A stretch of 64,000 nt of DNA from Callaeas wilsoni (taxonomy: Eukaryota; Chordata; Aves; Passeriformes; Callaeidae): assembly GCA_013398955.1 (NCBI GenBank), contig VWPU01000913.1:1-64000 (forward strand), in the 5' to 3' direction. Below are positions 24,665-39,400 of the stretch, piece by piece. Both the position numbers and the translations under genes were made by a program. Numbering within the stretch: position 1 is the stretch's first letter; each line of letters starts with the position of its first letter. The notes beneath the pieces were generated by a model. That model ran no database searches and was not told the DNA's origin. It worked only from the letters and a program-made list of their open reading frames with translations.

Positions 24665-25348
24665 ACATAAGTACAGGCGGGACAGAGAATGGGTCAGGAG
24701 TACCCCTGAGAAGGGCTTGGGTTGTTGGCTGGGGAGAAGGTCAGCATGACCTGAAGTGCACTCACAGCCCAGAAAGCCAGTCCTGTCCTGGGCTGCATCA
24801 AAAGCAGCCTGGGCAGCAGTCGAGGGAGGGGATTCTGAGCTCCTGGGACACCCCACCTGCAGTGCTGTGTCCAGCTCTGGAGGTCCCAGCATCAGAAGGC
24901 CATAGACCTGCTGGAGCAAGTCCAGAGGAGGCCACAAAGATGCGCCAAGGGCTGGAGCCCCTCTGCTCTGGAGCCAGGCTGGGAGTGCTGGGGGTGTTCA
25001 CCCGGAGAAAGAAAGGCTCCAGCGAGAACTTAAAGCCCCTTCCAGTGCTTAAAGGAGCCAGGAGAGCTGGAGGGGGATGTCTGTAAGGGCAGGGAGTAAT
25101 AGGACATGGAGGAATGGCTTCAAACTGACAGGGTTAGGTTAAATGTTAGGAAGAAACTCAATGCCATGAGGGTGGTGAGGCCCTGGCACAGGTTGCCCAG
25201 AGAAGCTGTGGATGCCCCATCCCTGGGAGTGTTGGACAGGCCTTGGAGTAACCTGGGCTAGTGGAAGATGTCCCTGCCCATGGCAGGGGGTTGGAACTGG
25301 ATGATCTTTAAGGTCCTTTCCATCTCAAACCATTCCAGGATTCTATGA
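24665..25348 (+). mobile_element. CR1 LINE, 5'-truncated, with intact 3' end
   Basis: About 680 bp of CR1. It starts within the end of the reverse-transcriptase ORF (ATAAGTACAGGCGGGACAGA, then the block with CAGCCCAGAAAGCCAG and GGGCTGCATCAAAAGCAGCC). It continues through the 3' region (AGGTTGCCCAGAGAAGCTGTGG, cited here only in part) to GGAACTGGATGATCTTTAAG and a terminal GGATTCTATGA. The reading frame is broken. This is the longest repeat copy in the window and a strong marker of avian origin. Confidence 0.95.
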
Positions 25349-28300
25349 AAGCAGAGCAAACAGGGCTGTGTCAGATCCCAGGGCAGGAAACGGGCATTCT
25401 GTTTAAAATCTGCCTGCAAACACATCCAGCCATCTCATGCTCCACAGTTTGTTGTGGACTGAATCTCCTCTTGGACAGGGCAAATGCATGAGAGTCCCCT
25501 ATCCTCCTGCCTTGCCCAGAAATCCCTCACAGTAGCTGTACCTGTGTGGGCTGCTTTTCCCTGAATCCATTTAAAACAGAGCTTCCCTGACTGGAATTCC
25601 ATCCATATGCTCTACCTACCATTGCTAAAATGCCAAAAACAAACAACGGTTTGTGTATTTCATTGTGAATCAGGCCTGAAGTTCAGTTCAATTGAGCATT
25701 TGCTATTTGGGAGATGGGTTTTATCTCAAAATGGGGTTTCGTTTTACCTCCCAGTGCTAAAGCAAGGCTAGGTGGTGAATTTGTTTCTGCTGAGATCAGT
25801 GGAAGAGATGGTGATGACTTCATGGCCTGAGCTGGGAGCTGGACAGGTGACAGCTGAGGGCAGTGGGAGCACTGGCAGCCCTTGGGGTGGCTGTGGGGCT
25901 GAACCAGACCCTGCACTGCAGCTGTGAGCACTAAAACCCCCCCAAATGCTATTCGAGGGACTGTGCCCCCAGTGTCAGTGTACCCGAGGCAGCCGTGCAG
26001 GATTCACAAATGCATTTGTGTGTGGTGGCTCTTCGTGGGGCTGCAGGACCTTGTGCAGTTTGCTGCAAATGGGACACTTCAGGAAAGGGTCAGGAGAATG
26101 ACAGTCAGTGCTCACCTGTGACTGGAACCTCACCCATGTGTAGGGTGTGACCCCTCTGCTGTCACAGCTGGGGTAGGGTGGTTCTTCTAAAGCAAAAAGA
26201 CTTTGCCATTAGCAGAAGCAGAGGTCCTGATAATGGCTGTACATCTGTATCCATCCTCCAAGTTTCTTTGTGGGTTTTTTTTGGCTGTTGGTTTGTTTGG
26301 GTTTTTTTATTCCTTTTGAAGCACATTACCCAGCAGTCAGTGAAATGGGCAGCTAAAGAGTACAAAGAAATGTTAACAGTAAAGTCATCAAGAGGGGAAA
26401 CCAGCAACTACTACAATATGTACAAAGCCTCTCCTAAGTATTCATTTTTAGAAAACTGAGTATGTGCAAGATTGGTTTGTATTTGGTTACCTCAGTCATG
26501 TGCTGTCAAACAGCTGTGTTTTAGAAGGGTTGGGGGTTTTTTCTCCTCTTATGATAAATATCACATTGCACAAACAAAACATTTGAAGGCATAAGCCTAA
26601 AAATACCATCTGCAATATATGGTATAGCAAAATGATGGCTAAATAAAAACCCCTCCCTAGAAATTGCTCCAAGGTTAAAGGGAGATTCCTGTGGAACTTG
26701 TGAAGATGTCAGGCTAGCTCACATCATAACCTAGTGAAAATTCGTTTCTGTTGTCATAAGATGCTCACACATGCACACAGATACACATACACACTCTCAT
26801 ATGCACTTGTTTACAACAAAAGCCAATTTTCTTTATATTTATTCTTATGGCTTTAAGTTTCACATTGCAAAAGAGAGTGAGACAAAACCAAAGACTTCAA
26901 GAAATTCATCCCTCTCTGGCTGCCCTCACGCCTGAAATGCATTAACTTTAATGGTGCTTTTTTTGAACTGGGCAGGAAAAATGCAGGTGTGTCATAAAGC
27001 TGCATTTCAGAGAATAAAGTGGCAGGAAGGCTCTAACTTGGTTAATGGGAAAAGGAGGAAATAATGCGAAAAATCTTGAAATGTGTGCAGAGGTCAGGGT
27101 TACCTGAAATTTGGAACATGAGGAAATAGCCCAGAAAGCTTAAAGACATCATCCTGGGCTGAAAGTATAAATAAACTGAGTAAATGATGCCAGGTGTTCA
27201 CTCAAGCATTAGCAGGGCAGGAGCTCCAGTGGTGCTCAGTGGAGAAGAGTAACTGCTGTGATGATTTCATTTTAGAAGTACCTACAGTAAAAGAAAGAAA
27301 AAAAAAAACAGAAAACGAAAAAACAAAAAAAAAAAGTTAGAGGCTGTGCTCTTTTTTATGGCTGACATTTTAAATTTTGAAATGTCATCATCCAGAATTC
27401 ACCCCAGCAAGCGCAGGGCATGTTCCTGCCAAGCTTTGCCAAGCACTGCTTTGGTGCTTTTTGAATGTGAAAATACCAGCCTTTTTATTGCCCTGGCTGT
27501 TCAGGAACGTGATCCTGGCAACAGTTCCCTCTTCCCCATTTTAGCCTTTTTTTTCCTCAGCTCTGAAACGGCTGTGTAAAGTTTTGGCAGCTGGTGTTCT
27601 GCTCTCAAATCCAGCAGCCCCCAAGTCCACACCATGTTACATCTCATTCCCACAGCCCCCCAAAACCCAAAACCTGCGTGTAGCAGTGGCACTGCCGTAG
27701 AACTGGGGACTTTCAGGTAAATTCTGCCTGGCAGTTGCTGTGTATTCACAGCTGATGTAGCCAAGTGTATGGCTGTGAGTGGAGCAGGGTTAAACACTCA
27801 CGTGGTGCTGAGGTTATTCAAGCAAGAGTGGAGTGAATTAAACAAGGCAGGTAGGAGGGAAGGGGAAGAAATGGGGAGAGACATCACCCTAATCACAGTA
27901 ATGCAGTCAACGTCCCTGTCCCTTTGCACTATTATACTTTAAATTAATAACATCCATTTTACTAAATATGGTGGCAATTATGCTTGATCTTTTCATGGAG
28001 CTTGGTGGAATTACTGTCACTGAAACCACTTACAGCTCGGCCTGCTCAAGATTGCTGGGGTGTTGTTTCCATCTACAATAACCACAGTGGCTTGGGGCTT
28101 GGATGGAAATTATAGTGAATAGCTTGTATTTAGAAAGGTTTTAAATCTGCTGTGGTTGAGAGGCCCCTGGTTATGCACATCCAGCCCTGAGGCTTTATCA
28201 TTTCAGCCTCTCTTGTCCTGCCACTTGAATTGGATTGTGCCCTTGTGAAAAGCGACACACGGTATAAAGAATACAGGAAAAGATGGATATTTAAAGCTGC

Positions 28301-31300
28301 AGGATTTTTGTCTGAAATGAAGAAGGAAATATAATCACGGTGCCCCACTGAAATTTCCCGTCCAAATCACTTTAAACTAGAGGTGCAAGTCCCTTAAAAA
28401 TTAATTTGCTACAAGTGTCATTCCTGCAGTGGTGTCTCTCCCAGGAAATGTCTCACCTTACTGCAGCTGGAAGCCCTGTGGTGGCTGGGATTTTGTGCCA
28501 CCAGTCGGAAGTGATGGGCTGCCTGTTCAGAGGAAGTCAGATGTCCTTTGAGGCAGCTGGTCTCCATGGACTGAGCTTTTGTTAACTTTTAACTGGTATT
28601 AAAGAATAGGAGGGATAAGTCCACTGTGAAGTGATATGTAATTGTATGTTTGCCTCACATTTAGTTGGTTTAAACTTTCCACCAGGAAAAGAAAATACCA
28701 GGAGAAATTTCTGTGAAAATGTTACATTTACATTGTGCCACCAAATGCTTCAGATAAAAACATGCAGCTTTAGCTAAACGATGTTTTCTTCTGAGATTAA
28801 AAAGGACTCTTTGGAGCCTCTCATCAGGTCCTACTCAAAAGGAAAGTTTTACCATTTCTAACATATTTGTCGTTATAGGAACAGGCCCATTGCAAAGCAC
28901 AAGTCATGTGCATCTTTGCATGTAACAGGAATTTTAAATTGCATTGTACTCTCACATTTTTTCCCATTTAAAGGCTGATAGGAGATAGAGCCCTCCAAAA
29001 CCTTCTACTGCTAAATGCTTTATCTCTCCCTAAAGCAATGTATGTCCTTTGGTCTTTTAAAATTTCCTCATAATGGAGTCCTTGAAACATCTTGAGGCAG
29101 GCTCACGCTGGAGAGCAAGAGAATAATTATTTGTGGGTGGTGCTATTTTTGCTGAAGCTTGGATTGTAGCTGAAAGAAATGTTGCTGTTAAGAGTTTCTC
29201 CCACACTCCCTTAGCTGCAAACCCCACGGCAGGGCTGCATCTCTCCAGGGTGGCTGCCTTAGAGCAGGGAGCGACCTCCCACACTAAACCACAGCCTGGT
29301 AATTTTGTCTTCACCTGGAGCCTCCTCTGGCCCTGTGCCCTCGATAGCAGTGCTGCCACGGATAACGAGACACCTGGGCAGTGTCAGGGATTCTGCAGGG
29401 GTACAGGTGATGTGTTTCTGCAGCCCGAGTGGGATAAGTGATGCTGGTCGTTGTTGGGTGCTGTTCTCACAAGCCTTTGGCCACCTTGAGAGCATTAACT
29501 CCTGAGGGCCGGCACTGCTGGAGGAATTCACTTTCTTGTCCCTTTTTGTGGATTATCAGAGCGAGCATGGAAGTGAAGAGGAACAAATCCTGCAAAGTAA
29601 GAGCGTGCCAGAACCCTCAGAAAGGGCAGATGTGAGCAGTTCCTGTCCACTGAGTTTGTCAGAGAAGGGCTGAGCTGACAGCATTCACACCTGGATCCCT
29701 CCCTAGGTCAGAGCTTTTCCTGAGCTTGACCCAGACCTTGGTCTGGATCTGCACTGTGTGGTAGCTTGGGAGCAGGGAAGGGATTGACCTGCTGGATCTC
29801 GATTTTGCTTGTGGCTTTGTTTATTTTTTCCCCACCCCGTATTTGAATTAGTTTCCCTGCGAGCAAATGCCAATAGAGCTGTCAATATTCACCCCAAAAA
29901 AAAGCTCCATATAGGTAGAGCCAGCAGCAAAACAACATTCAGTGCGAGTCAAAGCAAACCCTGTTCATCTACAGCAGCAGCATAAAAGGCATGACCCCTG
30001 TGCTATAGCAGTTTTCATCTGTGATGGGAAAACACCCTGTCTGACCTCTACTCTGAAAACCTCCGATGACCTTGATCGTGTCAACAGGACAAGATGAATT
30101 TAAAGTCTTATCATAGTTCTCATTACGAAATTCAGATTTGTTTGGCTTTTTTTCTTTTTAATTTATGTATGTGTGTGGTTGTGTGGGAAAATATAAAGCT
30201 TTTTTGTATCAAATAACATCAATCCTTGCACACTCTATGCAAAATTTTGTAAGCATTGCAATAATGCTATGAATTACACAAGGAACTATTTTAACTTTAT
30301 TACACTTTCTGTATAAAAAAAAAAGTTTGTATTTAAATGATTTCAACTGCAATCTTGTAAAATATATTAATAAAATAATGATTGTTAAGAAGGAAAGAGA
30401 TGTTTGGGGTTTTTTGTTGATGACTGTAGTGATCCATGTCACAGGGCAAATACCTGGGTACATTTATGCTGTAGAAGATGGAATGAGAATTTCTGTGAAT
30501 TGCTCTTGGAAGAAAACCTGTCATCAACGAAACAAAAGATTTTGTCTTTGAGGAAGGTTGAGTCTTTCTTGTATTTGTAGAATTTCTCACCCTTGTCCTG
30601 GGATTAGAGACTCACAGCCAGGCAGGCACTGAGGTCCTGCCTCAGCATCACAAACCTCTCCAAGAGCATCACTTTCTGGTGGAGGGGATCTGGTGCTGCT
30701 TGTGCTCCAAACCAGCAGGAGCTCAAGGTTTTTCCAAGAGTGACCAGAGCTGGGTACACACGTCCAGGAGTGGATCCCCACCTGCACACAGTGGAGGAGC
30801 AGGAGCTCGAGTCTGCCTGTGAAAAAATAATAATTAAAAAAAAAACCTAAACCCCAAAGCCAGCAGCCTGGACCAAGTCACAGAAAGCCTCTTGGAAACC
30901 TCTGGCTGCTTTAATGATCCATCAGTTTTATTTGAATTGGCCAACTAATCAGCTGCTCATTGGTGACTCTGCACGTGCCAGGCAATCACTTCTGAGGGCA
31001 TTTTGCAGGAGCTGGGTTTTAAATATGAATTTGTTCGCCCTGGATTTTGTCAGTAAATGGGAGCATTGATTAGGGCTCATTATCTGAACAAATAGCAAGA
31101 ATTCAGGCTGGGTGGAAACTTGTCTGTGCCTTCCAAACCCTCGGAGAGAACAAGTGCAGTCCCCACTGCTGGGATGCTGCCAGGATCCAGGCTGGAGGAG
31201 CACTTGTTTACCAGTTTGCAGAGGCTGCTGTTTCCCAGGCTCCACATAAGTTCCCTCAGTTCTCTTGGGTGGGCACACACGGTCTTCTGGTCTCTTCACT

Positions 31301-32810
31301 GGGTCTTGGACTGTTTGCCCTTTTTAAAAAAAAGAAAAGAAAAAAGAGAAAAGACGACTTTCAGCTGAACTTCAGCTGCAGTCGTTGGCCCGAATTTGGA
31401 ATTTCTAGCAAAATGACAATGAAATAATTGATGAATGAACCCCCCTTCAAGAAGCACGTGGGCAGGAGAGGCAGCTGTGTGTAGCTGCTGGGCAGCACCA
31501 GCAGTGCCATGGCAGCCAGTGGCCAGGACCTTCCCCAGCCCTGGGAAACTCCCACACCTGCCTCTGCACGGGTGGGATTTAAGCAGTGGGCAGCTCTGAA
31601 CAGCAGCGTGTTTGCAGTGCCCCCATGCCAGAAATGCTGGGTGGTACTCAACAGCAACAGCATGCTCACCATTTTCAAAGTCTGGGAAGGCAGAAACAGG
31701 ATTTGGCTTTCAAAATCAACTCCTGGGAAAATCATCAAAATGTGATTTCCTCCCAAGTATTTTGCCCTTCACTTTTTAAGAAGTACTTCCCACTTTTTGT
31801 CTTCCTTTCCTTTCTACCCCTACAGGTGATTAATTGTTTCCTTTTTTTATCCTAAATAGCAAAGATAAACAAAAAAGAATTACCAAATAAAGAATCATTA
31901 AGATAAAATGAGTCCATTTCATACTCTGTAAAATGATAACAACTTCCACAGTTTAAAATTTTATGTGCAGCTGGGTTTTCCTATTTTTCATCTGAGTTCA
32001 GTACAGACAAGTTGCTGCTGCTGAAGTTCAGTTGTTAAATCTGGGTGATTATTTTTTATTTTTATGAACAGTGTCCAGAAAATCAGCAAGGAGAACTGTC
32101 TGTTTTTAACAGTTTTTCTCCAGTGCTATGACCTTGATTCTTCTCTCCTTAAACTGAACTGAAAAATCTTCCTCAATTTAGTGATGAAGGTTTAGACCTA
32201 AATAGCTTCAGTGCCAAATGTATCCCAGAGGAAAATTATATGGCCTCATTTAATAGAGAAAAAGCATGAAGTCAAGCCAGCAGCCAGAACTTGGCTCTTT
32301 TCTGCAGTCATTTCAGGATAAAAAGCAGAGTGTAAGTAGTCTTTAAATATTTGATTCACACTGTTGGACTACTGTAATGTCCATTACTGATATGATCTGC
32401 ATTTATTAGAATTGGGGTTTGTGAATAGCCCTGCACATAACAGCTCTGCCTCAGGCCATCATACAACCAGGCCTGTGTGTCACCAGCTCTGGTATTTTCC
32501 CTTTCACACCTACGTGGGCATTTTTTTTTACCCTGTTTCTGGGCTTTGCTTTCAGTCTCCTGAGCAGCACAGCAGTGCAGGCAGAACATCAGCCCACCGC
32601 CTCCTCGCTGAGGAATGCACATCACCATCTGCTTGGCTGCATTCGCTGGGTGCATGTGGGGAGGGAGGAGGCACAAAACACCATTGATATCTCTGGAATA
32701 ACCTCCTTTGATCTGGTTTTCTGTTCCCCTTACTGTGGCAGAGCTGTCACCAGCCCAGGCTCCCCCCTTGAGCCCCCATTCCCACCTCTCCTCCCTGCAC
32801 ACTGCCTGGA
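25349..32810. other. Intergenic stretch without recognised genes
   Basis: No known protein domain or exon was recognised. The stretch contains an A-rich run at 27,289-27,335, a short CA-rich tract near 26,765-26,800 and otherwise unique sequence. Open frames are short and usually overlapped by frames on the opposite strand. Confidence 0.55.
27289..27335. repeat. A-rich low-complexity tract
   Basis: Near-homopurine A-rich run with interspersed G and C. I see no adjacent retroposed gene body, so it is treated as low-complexity sequence rather than a retrocopy tail. Confidence 0.85.
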
Positions 32811-32880
32811 CCTGGCAGTGCTGGGTTAGGGGTTGGAGTTGATGATTTTAGAGGCCTTTTCCAACCTTAATGATCCTCTG
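32811..32880 (+). mobile_element. CR1 LINE 3'-end fragment
   Basis: Short 3' terminus of a CR1: CCTGGCAGTGCTGGGTTAGG, then GGTTGGAGTTGATGATTTTA, then GGCCTTTTCCAACCTTAATG, ending GATCCTCTGA. The GTGCTGGGTTA / CTTTTCCAAC form resembles the subfamily of the copy at 46,349 rather than the one at 24,665. Confidence 0.85.
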
Positions 32881-34060
32881 ACTGCCCTATTCCCGTGCCA
32901 CCCACTGACTCAGACTGTGAAACTGGAATATTTTAAGTTACAGCATAACCCACAAGTGCACAGGGGACAGTAAGACTGCAGTGCTGCTTGGTATTTCAGC
33001 GTGTTTTAAAACAAAAAAAAATGCATTAACTGGCCTAAACTCCACCTGCAACTTGAGTTCAGCAGCTGAGAGCTCCAAGCCAGCTGAAGGATGCTGCACT
33101 CGACTGAGATGGGATTTTACTCACTGGATATGGGTCTTGCATCTGCTTTGCCAGATTGGGAAGACAAGAAAACAAATGAGATAAGACCCAAAAAAACCAA
33201 AACAAAGTCCTTTTTGCATTTTTTACATATTTATAGAGGGTTTGATTCTTTTACGGGAACAAACCAGAGCTGAAATAACCAGTGTTAGAGGTGACTCTGG
33301 TCCCAGAGAGGGCCGTGTTTGCTGTAAGGCCCACCCAAAAAAACACAACCTGCCCTGGGAAACCAGGGAGATGAAAAACTTCTCACTGCTGTCCAGCATC
33401 ATCAAGTTTAGAAATAATAAATGACTGATTGGGAAGTGTGAGTGCATATGTGTGTGCATGCATGGGGCAGGGGAAGGTACATTTCTGCATAATTTGTTAT
33501 TTTTCTGTCAGTTGTAACAACTCCCAAAAGCATTTGGGTATTACAATAAACTCCAATCTCAAAAGAGAGCTTTTGCAACACAATAATCCTGAACCATAAT
33601 AACTAAATTTGAAAATAACTATCATCTGCTAGAAAGACCTTAAAACATCTATGGCAGAACCAACAGGCTGCTGTGGGAGCTCTGCACACACACACAAGAT
33701 TAACACAGAAAAAAGAAAGGAGAAAAGCACCATCACTTCTAAGAAAACCCACAACCTACCACCTACACGATGAACTTTTAAGCACAGAGTGCAACATCCA
33801 ATGAATTATTTATGAATTAATTTCCAATGAGCAGTTTAGCAGTCAAAGGAAACACAAACAGGCAGCGCAGCCCTGCCTGGGGTGACGGCAGGGGACACGG
33901 GAGTGCTGTTCCTGTGGCACGAAGACATTTAGCAGTGTGCATGATGAGTTGCACACTAATAAAGTTTAAAACAAAAATCCAGTTCCTAGCAAGGACCAGG
34001 CTGTGCCTTAGTATCCCAACACAGCCTGTGGGATGTGCGTGTGGCACCTGGCATCGCCCA

Positions 34061-34094
34061 GGCAGTGCCAGGGGACAGGCAGTGCCAGGGGACA
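34061..34094. repeat. 17-bp tandem duplication
   Basis: GGCAGTGCCAGGGGACA is present twice without a gap, at 34,061-34,077 and 34,078-34,094, and is followed by a partial third unit GGCAC. Confidence 0.93.
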
Positions 34095-36299
34095 GGCACT
34101 TCACCCCTACCACACTCATTCGCTGCTAACCTAAAATGCAAGTACAACGAGCTGCTGCTTAAGGGTAATGATGGAACAAAGAAATCAGGAGAGATAAAGG
34201 CCACATCCTGCTTTTAAATTAATTCTTTATAGCCAGACTGTAAAACGGGCTGTCCCTGCCTGGCGCTGGAATGGGCTCTGCACTGAGGGCTCCACACCAG
34301 CAGTGGCCTTTAGCATGACATTAAATTAATGTTTTGTGGGTCTTTTTCCTCCTCCTAGGCTGAGATGCCTCATTTGACTGTGGCTGCAGCTGAGCCCCAG
34401 TCCTGCTGCTGTCGTGCTGGGTCATGCCAGGCTCTGGGGCTGACTCGCTGCTGAGAACCTCCTTTCCCTAACACCAGCAGGGAGCGTGGGCACAAATAAA
34501 CTCGGGTGAACTCCTGAATTGCATTCAGTAGCTCCTGGGGCAGGGACAGGGGAGGTGCTGGAGCTAGCAGGAGAACAGAGGCAGGAGAGGCTTGGGACAA
34601 CCCAAAATCAGACAGGTTGGGCTGGGCTGGGCTGTTCTGGGCTTGCTGCTGTTCCCGTGGCATTGCCAGGCACAAGCTGTGCTGGGTCACAGTTACCTGT
34701 GCAAACGGAGCAGCAGCAGCACTTCTCAGATAGCTCCTGGCTGCTGCAGTAGGAAGGGCTTACAAATGCTCTTTTTTTTCATTCATTTCCAGAGCAACAC
34801 CAGAGTCCTGTCCAGTTCCAGGAGAGGGGCTGAGGTTGCTGCTCCTCTTAGAGCCCGCACTGCTGAGCAGGGTTTAGCTCACTTCTCACACTGACTTTTA
34901 TGGTGGTCACTTTTCTAAGGCATCTCAGCTTCCCTTAACCCTGGCTGTGCTGCTGTCCAGAAGCCCAGCGTGGCAGTGCACAGTCCTGCCAGCCAGGTGG
35001 GGAATGGGGGTTTTTTTAGCAGTGAAACGATGGAAACCCTGTGTCCAGAGAGCCAGGAGTTTGCTGTGGGAAGAGCAGCATCACATTCCCGGCTAAGTCT
35101 GACTCACACCCATGTGTGCTCTGCATGATGAGGTGAAGCCAGGATATTTCAAGTGAGAAGTTGCCCTTTATCCTGTCTTCCACCAGAAAGACTGAAGGCA
35201 AAAGCAGAAAGATGCTGTGATGGTTTAAAGAAGTTGACTTCATCTGAAGCAGGTGAAACATTTAAGACACCTCTCAGGTTCAAATCCTGTTCCACTTTGG
35301 CTGTTGGGAGGATGGTCATTGTTTCCCTCCCAAAGTGAGCAGACCAGGCAGAGCAGCCAAGAACAGCAGAATCATGGGATTATTTTCCTGGTTTCTGCAT
35401 TTTTCTTCCTTTCTGTTTTCTCTGTTGACTTCTGGACCTCAAACCTTTTCCAAATCCATTAAACCAAACACTTGAGCAGGACAAACCTGATGAGCACAAT
35501 ATGCCAAGGGGAAACCTGGGGTTTTTTGCATTTTTGGAGGACAAGGATGCTCCGGATAGAACTTGTATCACAGAGAGAGGCAGGAGCAGGATGAGCCACA
35601 TGGAAGCTGGTGGGGCCCATGTGTCCCAGGGTGAGAGGTGGGTAGACACAAGCACCAGCTTCCTGCAGTGACTGATGGATCTCGGTTATCAATTCTTTCC
35701 CTCTCACTCATAAAGACCTTTGTAGCACCTAACAAGCGTCTGTCTGGGCTTTGGAGATGTCATTTGTTTCTGATCTGAGGAGTGCCTCCATTAGCCGTGG
35801 CATTTTAAGACATACCCACTGCCATACCTTCTTTCTTTCTCCAAGAAGATGACAGACGAGGGTAAAAATGACAGCAGAAATATTGAAAGCTCTGCAACCT
35901 CGGGTTGCAAGTTCAAGCAGTTCCCACTGAAATCAGTGGGTGTTCTGTCCACGTACAGATTTTCACTCACATTTTTTAGAGATAGAACAGCCAGCTTAAA
36001 ATGAAAGGGCCAAAGTTTGGCATGATGTGAATGACAGTTTGGATCCAGAGTCAACCGTAGGCAGATTTGGCTCAGGAGAGTTGATGTGGGCCACTCCCTT
36101 CCAGAGAAATACAAGGGTAAAACAGCCACCAGGGCCAAAAGAGGAAAGCTAAAAATAAATAAATTAATTAATAATAACAATAAGTATCATCACCATCTGA
36201 GAGCTGCTGACCTCAGAATTATATTCTCATTCCTGCTTTGCATGAGAACTGCCAGGAGGAGTTTATGATAAGCCTTAGAAGGTGCAGGAATGGAGATGT

Positions 36300-36430
36300 C
36301 AGGCAATTCAGGGTAAACAATTCAATAAATTACAGCTGAGTTATTTGCAATTAAAAAACATTTATAAGCTGATAAATTCTATTAACATTGCATGGCCTCT
36401 ATAAAGTGACCCCTAACTGCATATTAAAGA
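36300..36430. promoter_or_regulatory. Candidate conserved non-coding element
   Basis: A+T-rich unique block with several homeodomain-type cores (GCAATTAAAAAACATTTATA, CTATTAACATTGCATG) and a CDX-like TTTATAA. No open frame is present. The proposal rests on sequence texture only. Confidence 0.22.
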
Positions 36431-39400
36431 AGGACCTGTCTTTTTACACTTTCATCTCACCACATAAAAAATAATTAGGCAAGGGGCACATTACCCAGAC
36501 CAGCCCAGCAGGCAACAAGAAAAAAATGCAACCAAAAAAACCTTGGGACCACTGAGAAAGAGTTCCTCTGTCAGGGGCAGAGCTGAGCTGATGCTGCAGG
36601 AACTTTGGTGTTGTGCACCAGGAGTCGCTGCCAAGCTGCTGTAAAGTTGCATGGACTCCAGCAGATACCTGACTACAATTGCTCACTCAATTTATGAGAG
36701 CAGTGAGGACTTCAGGGTGTTGTTATTTTACTGTCAACACCTGCACCTGAACAAAAACATTAAATGCCATGGTGCCAATGCCTAGCCTGCAAATCCAGAA
36801 ACACTCTAGCAAATCTAGAAGCAATTTCTCTTTGGTCAGATCTAGAAAAGAATACACTCCCTGGGGGATTTGGCAGTGGAGTGATGCTGGAACTGTCCTG
36901 GCTTATTTGGGTTTGCTCTGTGCAGAGATTAAGTCGTATGTAATGATCCTGTGAAATGCTCAGTTGGCTGCAGTTAGATAAATGGCCCATTCTAAATGAT
37001 CCTCGCTGTACTGCAAAATCTAGCGGGCTGTGATTTCTTACCTTAGATTTTCCTACACCCCTCCAGATTTCTAGCTGTTGGAATTCATCATACCCATGAG
37101 AAATTAAACACGGTGCATGGCTCTAGTGGCAATTTCTGTGGCTTCCCTCAACCCCAGGAGCCAAGTGGAGTCTCCTGGATTCTCACTCCTTGTAGTGGAA
37201 AAGGCAGCAGAAGAATTAAAGAGAATTAAAAAGAAAGACTCCTGCAGGAATTGAAGCTTTTCCTTTTCCGGCTCTGCAACTGCTGTTCAGGACTTCACCC
37301 AGCATTCAGATAGATTGTTCTGCCTAGAGTGAGAGTTTAAAAGTGTCAGAAGAAAAAGAAGGTCCCTTCAGCAAAGCCAGGTGTTTAAAGCCCAAAGACA
37401 AGGTGTGCTGGAGGAGTGGGGGGAGCACATGGAAGTCAGAGGTGAGGCTGGAAAAGCCCTTCCTTCCACTTAGGTTCCAGACCACACCAAGGCACTTTGG
37501 TTATGGGTTGGGAAAAGGCTGCACAGATCACACAGGAGGTGCAGGCAGTTCACTCACTGGAGAACAGGCCCTGCCAACGGCATCATTTGGATGTTTAAAG
37601 CCCTGGGCTCTAATTGTAGCACTTCCATGCTTGAATAGACAGTGCTGGGATTACAGTCATTGTGGAAAATGGGATGGATTATGTCCCAGGGAATGAGAGG
37701 GGAAGCCAGTCCTGGCTCTGCTGGGCAGGGAGCTGGCAGCCAAAGCCTCTGACATCCTGACAGCTCCCTGCTGTGATTTCCCTCAGGACAGAGGGCTCAC
37801 CAGGGGCAAAGGGAGGGGCTAAAGCAGACTGAAGCATCCCTTCTGCAAATGCTCCATTTAAAGCCAGCTTTACCCATCCTAAGGTGATGGACACAGCCAG
37901 TTCTGCAGGGCAGTGGGAAGCCAAGGACATCTCCGTCCACCCAGAAGGGAGCAAGACTCCTGGGGACCAGGAATATTTCCTACTCATGCGAAGAAATACC
38001 GGGCTGGGAGTCTGGCTAGAGCAAGATTGGGATACCAAGACACTCAGTTCTCAATTTCTATCTTGCCTTGTGGCAATTGTTGTCTATAATGTGTTCAGTG
38101 AATCTCAAGTAGATGGATGAATCCTGTCACACGAAAAGCCACAGGCAATGCTTGGAGGCCTGGACCTCCAGGTCTTCATCTTTAAAGATAAGCAAGTTTT
38201 GAATCTTTGGAAGGAGCACTCTGACTACTGCTAATTATTACTGAAGCTCTGGACATCTGCTGCTGCATGGCAAATGTGAAGGCAGTGTCGGAATGGGATA
38301 ACAGGGTTGGAAGACAGGCAAATATCACCTTTGTGATGAGAATTGGTACTTTGCTTGGCTAGTCCATCTTTCATGCACAGAAAGATAGATTGTATGGAAT
38401 GTCTCCCTGGAAAGACAGTTCCTTTCCTTCCTTAATACTGAGAGTCAAAAGTTAAACACAGCAGACAAAACACACAGAGAACTAATGAAATATTGGAGCA
38501 ACATCCAACATCAATCCACCTTGAGCTCCTGTTTCCTTTCCCCTTCTGGCCAGGTGGAGGATTCCCTGTGCCCTTGTGCTGGGGAGAAGTGAGGAAGCAA
38601 GGAGTCAACAACAACAACAACAGTACTATCCCTGAAATAACCATGACTTCGCAAGAAATGGGAGAGCTGGAGGCTTCCAGCATTCAGACTTGGCTCATTC
38701 CAAAGGAAAGAAAATAACATCACAATGGAGCAGTAGTAGGACAAACCAGCTCCTTTTAGTACAGTTTTTGAGGAGAACTGAACGTTAACTTTGGTTTAGC
38801 TCCTGTCTCTAAGAAACTTGGGACTTTTCCCAGAAGAAAGACAGTTTGAGGAGATGATTCCGAAACCATGGGTGCAGGAGATGCCTCATCCAAGACTGCT
38901 TTGTTCTGCCTTTCTGTATCAAGTGTTACTGCACTGCTTCTGGTTTCTCCCTGGAGCACCTCCCAAGGTGGGAGCTGACACTGAGGAACAAACACAGTCG
39001 TGCTTTGCACACTGGGTAATGGGATGCCAGGCACAGGGAGCACCCGACAGGCAATGTTCTCCAGGTCCCTGCTAATTACCAATGTTTGCTTAGCAAAGAG
39101 TTGTTAAAATGCCTCAGTGCACCAACTTTTCTGGGACCACTTTGTATTTCCTAAATGTTCAGCTGACAAGAGACTGACAGATGTGTTCCTCTGATTATTT
39201 TCCCTCTAACTGGCAGAAGTTTGGAGAGGTTGATTTGACATTCCCTGCAGTAGATTCTACAGCCATCAGGTCAGACACCTCTGAGATGCAAGCAGTTGCT
39301 TTCCAAAATGATAAAGGCAAGCAAGTAACGTGAATTTAATGTGGAACCAGCATTTTTTCACCCCCTGGCTAGACATGAAACCACTGTGAAGAGCAGCACA

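Noticed and set aside
37641..37656. AGTGCTGGGATTACAG, identical to a segment of primate Alu
   Set aside because: Flanking sequence shows no further Alu similarity and the surroundings are avian, so the 16-base match is coincidental.
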